Source: Hyphomicrobiales bacterium (lineage in GTDB: Bacteria; Pseudomonadota; Alphaproteobacteria; Rhizobiales; Aestuariivirgaceae). Taken from it: 17,925 nucleotides of DNA. The stretch spans positions 1 through 17,925 of the forward strand of contig JADJVV010000009.1 of the NCBI GenBank assembly GCA_016710435.1. Direction: 5' to 3'. A model generated the notes under the pieces. The model worked only from the letters and a program-made list of their open reading frames with translations, was not told where the DNA came from and did not search any database. This document shows, in pieces, positions 12,104-17,925 of this stretch (the first letter of the stretch is position 1; each line of letters begins with the position of its first letter). A program made the translations under genes and the position numbers.

Positions 12104-12547
12104 ATGCGCATGACTGAAGAGGAATACCGGAAGGCCCAGTCTCGCGTCAAAGCGCCGGCTCGGGCTGATGCTAAGGTTGTGGCAAAAGCACCGGCTAAGG
12201 CTACGAAATACGGCAACCGGAAGACTATCGTCGATGGAATCAAGTTCGATTCAAAAAAAGAGGCGGCGCGCTATCGGGTGCTCAAGGAGGACGAGGACGC
12301 AGGATTTATCCGCAATCTTGTGATTCAGCCGGTTTTCGTTTTGGCGCCGCCTGTGGTCCTGAAGGGCAAGAAGAAGCCTGCCCTGCGCTACTACGCCGAC
12401 TTTGGCTACGAGGCCCGCATAGCATCCGGCGACTGGGTTAAGATCGTCGAGGACGTGAAGAGCGCGGCGACCAAAACCAGCGCGCTGTACCGGGTGAAGC
12501 TCCACCTCCTTAAGTACGTGCATGGTATCGACGTTGATGAGGTATGA
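12104..12547 (+). CDS. DUF1064 phage nuclease-like protein
   Basis: The 147-residue product has a basic Ala/Lys linker (ADAKVVAKAPAKATK) and then the DUF1064 core: YGNRKTIVDGIKFDSKKEAA, RYRVLKEDEDAGFIRNLVIQ, PVFVLAPP, RYYADFGYEARI, VKIVEDVKSAATKTSALYRV and KLHLLKYVHGIDVDEV. The Glu of KKEAARY, the Asp of RYYADF and the ExVK of VEDVKS form the PDDEXK-type active site pattern. DUF1064 proteins are found in many phages near replication or terminase genes and are thought to be structure-specific or Holliday-junction-type nucleases; this has rarely been tested. Unbroken. Confidence 0.8.
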   Translation: MRMTEEEYRKAQSRVKAPARADAKVVAKAPAKATKYGNRKTIVDGIKFDSKKEAARYRVLKEDEDAGFIRNLVIQPVFVLAPPVVLKGKKKPALRYYADFGYEARIASGDWVKIVEDVKSAATKTSALYRVKLHLLKYVHGIDVDEV

Positions 12548-12550
12548 AAA

Positions 12551-12811
12551 ATGGCAATTTTTCGCTTGATCCGAGTCAGTGAGTCAGGCCGGCGCATCGG
12601 CGAGAGCCACCCGCGGGCTATCCTCACCGATGCCGATGTCGATACAATACGCGCCATGCACGAGGACGAAGGCAAGGGATACAAGACCATCTCGAAGTAC
12701 ATGACACAGATTAAGGGGCGGCGAATCAGCCGAGGGTTGGTCTGGAAGGTATGCAAATACCGCACTCGGGCGGAGCATTGCGCCGATGTCAAGACTGTGG
12801 AGGTGGTATGA
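12551..12811 (+). CDS. Small HTH DNA-binding protein, copy B
   Basis: Eighty-six residues: MAIFRLIRVSESGRRIGESH, PRAILTDADVDTIRAMHEDE, GKGYKTISKYMTQIKGRRIS, RGLVWKVCKYRTRAEHCADV. It has the same plan as the protein at 11112-11339 (GExHxRAxLTDxxV, then GY and a three-helix unit, then C-YRTR), diverged elsewhere. GAGG lies before the start. It is followed directly, with an ATGA overlap, by the small terminase gene, so it may act at the packaging or late-gene control point. No nuclease motif is present. Confidence 0.6.
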   Translation: MAIFRLIRVSESGRRIGESHPRAILTDADVDTIRAMHEDEGKGYKTISKYMTQIKGRRISRGLVWKVCKYRTRAEHCADVKTVEVV

Positions 12812-13248
12812 AGAAGCCCGGGCGTCGGTCGACATATACGGAAGCGGCGGCGACTGAAATCTGTAATCGACTTGCCGATGGGGAACCTCTTCGCGCGATT
12901 TGCCGCGAGGAACATATGCCCGCGTGGCGGACCGTGTATTCGTGGATTGCGAGCCGGGCCGAGTTTGCGGCACGCATCGCGCGCGCGCGTGAAATCGGCT
13001 TCGACGCCATCGCGGAAGAGGCGCTGAATATCGCCGACACGCCGCTTGAAGGTGTCCGTATCGAGGTCACAGAAGACGGGCAGAGAGAGGTGCGCGAGGA
13101 CATGCTTGGGCACCGAAAACTGCAGATCGAGACACGCCTTAAATTGCTGGCTAAGTGGTGCCCTCAGAAGTACGGGGAGAAGCAGTCGGTAGATTTGAAT
13201 ATCACGGCAGGTCTTGCGGAGCGGCTAGCACGAGCGCTTTCCGAGTGA
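12808..13248 (+). CDS. Terminase small subunit
   Basis: The ATG at 12808 overlaps the previous stop and follows GGAGG; the frame's extension to 12751 is not used. The 146-residue product starts MKKPGRRSTYTEAAATEICN, RLADGEPLRAICREEHMPAW, RTVYSWIASRAEFAARIARA, REIGFDAIAEEALNIADTP, a helix-turn-helix region (EPLRAICREEHMPAWRTVYSW) followed by a helical oligomerisation part, and ends CPQKYGEKQSVDLN with ITAGLAERLARALSE. This is the usual build of phage small terminases that recognise the packaging site and activate the large subunit. It lies immediately before the large subunit gene with a GTGA overlap. Confidence 0.8.
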   Translation: MKKPGRRSTYTEAAATEICNRLADGEPLRAICREEHMPAWRTVYSWIASRAEFAARIARAREIGFDAIAEEALNIADTPLEGVRIEVTEDGQREVREDMLGHRKLQIETRLKLLAKWCPQKYGEKQSVDLNITAGLAERLARALSE

Positions 13249-14707
13249 ATATCGACCCAGAATCCGCAAAGATCAAGCTGGCAAAACTCTGTGCCCGCGA
13301 TCCTGAGAGGTGGGCGCGAAAGGCGTATGACTGGGGACACGGAGAGCTGAAAGACTATTCCGGACCCCGCGTCTGGCAAGCTGAGACGTTCGCGGTCATC
13401 CGCGATCACCTTAGCAACAAGGCAACGCGCTTTCAGCCGCTGATGCTTGGAGTCGCGTCCGGGCACGGGATCGGGAAGTCCGCCGCGATCGGCATGCTGT
13501 GCAATTGGGCGCTCAGCACCTGCGATGATTGCAAAGTCATGGTCACGGCCAACACCGAGGCCCAGTTGCGCACCAAGACAAGCCCGGAAGTGGGCAAGTG
13601 GTCGCGGCTCTCGCTCACGGCAAACTGGTTCGATGTTGAGTCGACTTCGATCTCCTCGAAGGATTCGGTGCATCGGAAGACCTGGCGGGCCGACTTCATT
13701 CCGTGGAGCGAGAACAATACCGAGGCATTCGCGGGCCTGCACAACAAGGGCAAGCGCATCGTGCTGATCTTTGACGAGGCCTCGGCCATTGCCGACAAGG
13801 TCTGGGAAGTCGCAGAGGGTGCGCTGACCGACGAAAGCACCGAGATAATCTGGATAGCGTTCGGCAACCCGACGAGAAACACAGGTCGATTCCGGGAGTG
13901 CGCGCGCCGGCTAAAGCACCGTTGGCAATTTCGCCAGATCGACAGCCGCCAGGTCGAAGGCACGAACAAGGAGCAAATTGCCAAGTGGGTGCAGGACTAC
14001 GGCGAGGACTCCGACTTCGTCAAGGTCAGAGTGCGAGGCATGTTCCCGTCGGCCTCGTCGCGGCAGTTCATAAGCGAGGTTGATGTCTCTGCAGCCTACG
14101 GGAAGGAGTTGCAACTGCATCAGTTCGACTTCGCGCCGAAAATCCTGACAGTCGATCCAGCGTGGGAAGGAGACGACGAATTTGTCATCGGCCTGCGGCA
14201 AGGGCTGGTGTTCCGCATCCTGCATCGCATGGCAAAGAACGACAACGACCTGATCGCAGCCGCCCTTATTGCCCGTTACGAAGACGAGGAAAAGGCGGAT
14301 GCTGTGTTCATCGACGCCGGCTTTGGTACCGGCATCGTCAGCGCCGGGCAGGGCATGGGCCGTACTGGCTGCTGGTGTGGTTCGCTTCCGCCTCTGCCAA
14401 TCATGGCTGCCTCAACAAGCGCGCAGAGATGTGGCAAGCGGCGCGCGACTGGCTCAAGGCCGGTGGCTGCATTCCCGATGATCCTGTGCTGCGGGACGAG
14501 TTGATGGCGCCTGAAGTCGTTCCGCGAGTCGACGGCAAGGTGCAGATCGAGGCAAAGAAGGACATGAAGGCGCGTGGCATTCCATCGCCGAACCGGGCCG
14601 ACGCGCTGGTGCTCTCGTTTGCCTTCCCTGTGTTCAAGAAGGACGCTTTACCCGCGGGGAACAAGCCAAATGCCCGCCGCGCCTACGACCCATACCAGAA
14701 CGTCTAG
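13245..14707 (+). CDS. Terminase large subunit, one frameshift
   Basis: A GTG at 13245 starts NIDPESAKIKLAKLCARDPE. The ATPase domain carries the Walker A motif GVASGHGIGKSA (about residues 67-78) and Walker B IVLIFDEASAI, followed by the coupling motif WIAFGNPT. The nuclease domain shows TVDPAWEGDD, the first acidic cluster, then FIDAGFGTG; near 14363 one base is missing (CGT-AC-TGG) and the other frame continues WLLVWFASASANHGCLNKRA, EMWQAARDWLKAGGCIP and SPNRADALVLSFAFP, whose Asp completes the RNase H-like active site. Ends at 14707; one base added gives 487 residues, normal for this family. It cuts concatemers and pumps DNA into the prohead. Confidence 0.9.
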
Positions 14708-14733
14708 GGCTCCATGACTCTCTGATCGGTCGC

Positions 14734-14767
14734 GACAATCCACCGGAATTACAGTCCGGTGATTGTC
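14734..14767 (+). promoter_or_regulatory. Hairpin immediately before the next start codon
   Basis: GACAATC (14734-14740) plus ACCGGA (14742-14747) pairs with TCCGGT (14755-14760) plus GATTGTC (14761-14767), leaving one bulged C and a 7-nt loop. The ATG at 14768 follows directly. The weak ribosome site GGTGA lies inside the stem, so translation of the next gene could be restrained. No T run follows, so it is not a terminator. Confidence 0.45.
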
Positions 14768-16047
14768 ATGGCATCGTATCTCGACTCGATCGCACAGTAT
14801 CTCAGCGCTGATACGCTCGCAGCAGCCCGGAAGGGTGGCAGTCCGGAAACCCTGCTGTCTGCAGTACGCGGCAAGCAGCCAGACGACATCTCGATCGACC
14901 TGGGCAACTACAACCCAGACAACTGGCTGATGAAGATGGGCACCAAGCGCGTCTTCCAGCAGGGAGAGTTTGATAACCCGACCGCTGGGCGCCGGGCGCA
15001 CAGGCTGCGGCGCTGAAGAATGCGACATGGGACTCGCAGTACGGCCTTTTGTACGACATCAAAGACGCCGAGAAATACTGGATTCCGGAAAAGGTGGGGT
15101 TCATGGACAAAGTCATGTCCATGTTGCCGCTGGTAGCTGCCGGCATCATGACGGCCGGCGTTGGCGGAGCCTTCGGTGCAGGCTCAGCAGGGTCCGCGAG
15201 TTCCTCTACGCTGTTCACGGGAGGCGCCGGCGCTGGTGAAGCAGCGGTTGCGGCGACTGCCACCGAAGCGGGGGCGGCTGGTGCCGCCGCGGCTGGCGGC
15301 TACACAGCAGGGCAGCAAGCCGCGCTAGACTCGCTGATACACGATCTCACCATCGCCGATGCGCTTGAGAGTGGCGCGGCCGGCGCGGCCGGTGCAAGCG
15401 CTGTCGACGCCGGCTCTGCCGCCGGCTACACCATCGAGCAACAGCAGTCACTTGACTCGCTCATCGGCGACCTGATGAAGGCTGACCAGCTCGACGCAGG
15501 AGGCAAGGGCGCCGGGCTCATCAATCAACTGAAGGACGCCTACGGCGCGGCCAAGCCGTACAAGGATGTGTTGTCGATCGCGCAGACAGCCGCTTCGGTC
15601 TTCCAAGGCCAAGGCGCGGCCGATGCCACCAAACAGGCCGCAGGACAGCAGCAACAGGCCGGCAATGACGCGCTGGCCGCACAGCAGGCGGCACAGCAGG
15701 CCCAAGCCGATGCAGCCGCCAAGTCCCTCGAATTGCAGCGCCAGGCGCAGGAAAAGCAGCTCGCGCAACAGAACGCCACGCTGCAGGAGCAACTGCGCAT
15801 GCAGCAGGCCATGGCGTCGTATCAGCAACAGGTCTATTCGCAACAACTGGCGCAAGCCGCGAAGTCGTCGAAGCTCGCAGAGGAACAGCTTCGGCGGAAC
15901 AATCAGAGACAGCCTGACTTTGCGGCTGCGCTCAGCGGCAACCGTCGAGCCGGGCAAATGGGCGTTGCCGGCACGATGCTCACCGGCGCAGGAGGGCTCG
16001 ATCCTGGCCTACTGACACTCGGCCGTAACACGTTGCTGGGGGCTTGA
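14768..16047 (+). CDS. Ala/Gln-rich virion (DNA ejection-like) protein, one frameshift
   Basis: The ATG at 14768 opens MASYLDSIAQYLSADTLAAA, RKGGSPETLLSAVRGKQPDD, SIDLGNYNPDNWLMKMG. At 14980 a missing base shifts the frame; the other reads WAPGAQAAALKNATWDSQYG, LLYDIKDAEKYWIPEKVG, then a hydrophobic Gly/Ala segment (VMSMLPLVAAGIMTAGVGGA) and a long Gln/Ala-rich coiled coil (QQAAQQAQADAAAKSLELQR and following), ending LLTLGRNTLLGA at 16047. Corrected length is about 426 residues. A hydrophobic Gly/Ala region plus Ala/Gln coiled coil is typical of internal virion proteins that podoviruses inject to form the DNA channel. Its place between terminase and portal genes supports a head protein. Two copies of a YTxxQQxxLDSLIxDL unit are present. 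Confidence 0.65.
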
Positions 16048-17728
16048 TGGCGGACTACATAGACTCACGAAAGCAGATTCTTCAGCGTTGGGCGGCGCTC
16101 GAGCAGGAACGCTCATCGTGGCTGACGCACTGGCAGGAGATAGCCAGGTACCTGCTGCCGCGCAATGGCCGCTTTCTCTGCACCGACAACAACCGCGGCG
16201 AGAAGCGCCACAACGCGATCTACGACTCGACCGGGACGCGCGCTCTACACCCTACAGGCCGGCATGATGTCCGGCATGACCCAGTCCGGCGAGGCCGTGG
16301 TTCAAGCTGGCGACCCCAGATCACGACCTGAACCGCTATGGTCCGGTGAAAATCTGGTTGTCCGACGTCACGCAGTTGATGCGTGAGGTGTTCCAGCGCT
16401 CGAATACCTATCGCGCGCTGCAACACATGTACCTCGAACTCGGCGCTTTCGGCACGGCGGCATCCTTCCTCACCGAGGATTACACCGACGTAATCCGTCA
16501 CTACCCGCTGACGATCGGCGAATTTTCTGTCGCGACCGATAACCGTGGAATGGTTAATACTCTGGCGCGCAAGTACCGCATGACTGTGGGCAACATCGTC
16601 CGCGAGTTCGGTATCGCCAACGTTTCGACCGGCATCAAAGACGCATGGGACCGGCACCGCGTCGACGACTGGCGCGAGGTAATCCACGTTGTGCAGCCGC
16701 GCGAGGACCGCGACGATACGAAACGCGACGCCAAGAACATGCCGTGGGCCTCGACCTACATCGAGGTCGCATGCGATCACCAGAAGGTGCTGCGTGAATC
16801 CGGATTCGAGATTTTTCCGGCGCTTTGTCCGGCGCTGGCAGACGGCCGGTGGCGACATATACGGCCATTCGCCCGGAATGGAATCGTTGGGCGACATCAA
16901 ACAGTTGCAGCAGGAGCAGTTGCGCAAGGGACAGGGAATCGATTGCTGATGTCGCAGCCGCCGTTGCAGGCGCCGACCGCGATGAAGAACGTCGGCGTTG
17001 ATTCGCTGCCAGGGGGAATCTCCTACTACGACGCCACTTCGCCGCACAGCGGAATCCGCACGCAGTTCGAAATCCGGCTGGACCTCAATCACCTGCTGGC
17101 CGACATCCAGGACGTGCGCGGACGCATCAGATCGGCCTTTCTACGCCGACCTGTTCTTAATGCTTGCCAATCAGACCGATGCGCGCATGACAGCTACCGA
17201 GGTGGCTGAGCGGCATGAAGAAAGTTGCTGATGCTGGGGGGCTGGTGACAGAGTCGCTCCACAACGAGCTCCTTGATCCGCATCAGGACATCACCTTCTC
17301 CCGCATGCTCAAGGCAGGCATTCTGCCGCTCGTGCCTGAAGAGTTGAAAGGCATGGACCTTAACGTCGAGTACGTCTCGGTGCTCGCGCAAGCACAGCGC
17401 GCGGTCGGAACGAACAGCGTCGATAGATTCGTCTCGAACCTCGGCGTAGTGGCGCAGATCAAGCCGGAAGTCATCGACAAGCTGGACGTTGATGGTGGGC
17501 GGACGCCTACTCGGACATGCTAGGCGTCGATCCGAAAATGATAGTTCCGGGCGAGCAGGTCGCGCTGGTACGCAAGCAGCGCGGCAAGCACAGGCGCAAG
17601 CCGCACAGGCCGAACAGCAGAAATTGCAGAGCGAGACCGTGCGCAACGTCGGGTCTGTCGATCCGTCTCAGATGGGCGACGTGATGAACATGTTCAGCGG
17701 GTATTCGACGCCGGGGACCGTGCAATGA
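16047..17728 (+). CDS. Podovirus head-to-tail connector (portal) protein, many frameshifts
   Basis: ATG 16047 overlaps the previous stop. Pieces in order: MADYIDSRKQILQRWAALEQ, WLTHWQEIARYLLPRNGRF, RALYTLQAGMMSGMT, SPARPWFKLATPDHDLNRYG, PVKIWLSDVTQLMREVFQRS, NTYRALQHMYLELGAFGTAA, SFLTEDYTDVIRHYPLTIGE, then DIYGHSPGMESLGDIKQLQQ, SQPPLQAPTAMKN, LPGGISYYDATSP, LLADIQDVRGRI, FYADLFLMLANQTDARMTAT, HNELLDPHQDITFSRMLKAG, AVGTNSVDRFVSNLGVV and a Gln-rich tail to 17728. These match the pfam Head-tail_con family of podoviruses. The twelve-mer forms the entry for DNA and attaches the tail. Breaks near 16240, 16280, 16830, 16945, 17140, 17223, 17238, 17493 and 17580. Net length about 560 residues, normal for the family. 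Confidence 0.85.
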
Positions 17729-17925
17729 GGGGCTCCATAACACACGGGGCGCGCGATTTTAGTAACTCATCGCATGACCCGTTTGACCTCGAGGGCCAGG
17801 AACAGCACCGCAAGGCGAAGGACGACTGTGACGGGCTCGACCGAAAGAACGAGGCAGAGGACATTTGATTACGGTTGATGTCAGGGCCGCGCCCGGCCCG
17901 GCGGATCGCTTACCGATTCCTCGAG
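17725..17925 (+). CDS. Bbp19-like phage protein, start only, one frameshift
   Basis: The ATG at 17725 overlaps the portal stop. It reads MRGSITHGARDFSNSSHDPF, DLEGQEQHRKAKDDCDGLDR and KNEAEDI, then a TGA at 17866. In the shifted frame the sequence goes on as RLMSGPRPARRIAYRFLE to the window edge. The short Glu/Lys linker followed by a small domain with a GRRxxxRxLE pattern is what I know from the protein encoded after the portal in BPP-1-type phages (Bbp19 family). Its role in the particle is unknown. The CCCGGCCCGG run is a likely further indel site. Confidence 0.5.

Noticed and set aside
12406..13113. 235-codon minus-strand ORF over the DUF1064 and small terminase genes
   Set aside because: Opposite strand to three well-supported genes, no recognisable motif and no ribosome site.
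16220..17092. 290-codon minus-strand ORF opposite the portal gene
   Set aside because: Antisense shadow caused by GC-biased codon use; the plus strand carries recognisable portal motifs.

Overview
The window reads as one side of a temperate podovirus or prophage genome from a GC-rich host, most likely a beta-proteobacterium. This rests on family resemblance and gene order: terminase, ejection-like protein and head-tail connector resemble the BPP-1/BcepC6B type of podovirus. No host chromosomal gene, integrase or tRNA is visible.

Layout. (1) Positions 1-7443 are a leftward (minus) early operon of about 22 small genes, mostly linked by ATGA/GTGA stop-start overlaps: a secreted Cys protein, a DUF6948-type protein, a Gly/Ser/Tyr repeat protein, an exonuclease VIII-like PDDEXK nuclease with its usual small partner, several zinc-cluster miniproteins, a Lar-like protein, a short membrane protein and a pair of paralogues. 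(2) Positions 7444-7540 are a compact divergent control region with two back-to-back promoters sharing one palindrome; the rightward promoter would make a leaderless message for a small HTH regulator. (3) Positions 7541-8875 hold the regulator, a zinc-ribbon gene whose end merges into an integron attC-like site, a coiled-coil gene, a 26-bp inverted-repeat pair, a terminator-like hairpin and a possible three-way-junction RNA. (4) Positions 8876-11115 carry two small genes, a CxxGH/CxxC zinc protein, a lambda O-like initiator with internal iterons and a lambda P-like helicase loader. (5) Positions 11112-12811 carry accessory genes, including two related HTH proteins and a DUF1064 nuclease. (6) Positions 12808-17925 carry small and large terminase, an Ala/Gln-rich virion protein, the head-tail connector (portal) and the start of a Bbp19-like gene.

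How it works together: the divergent switch would choose between the leftward recombination/host-takeover genes and the rightward regulator and replication genes; the rightward block then runs with little spacing into packaging and head genes. Recombination (exonuclease) and replication (O/P, iterons) form the DNA-metabolism core.

Caution: the sequence is full of one-base indels, many in homopolymers, that break otherwise intact proteins (about 30 in all, at least 8 in the portal gene alone). It also holds a 23-nt and a 33-nt poly-G run. I read these as sequencing or assembly errors rather than decay, because protein-like sequence continues intact in the new frame and gene lengths become multiples of three after one-base correction. 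Broken genes are therefore listed over their full reconstructed span.
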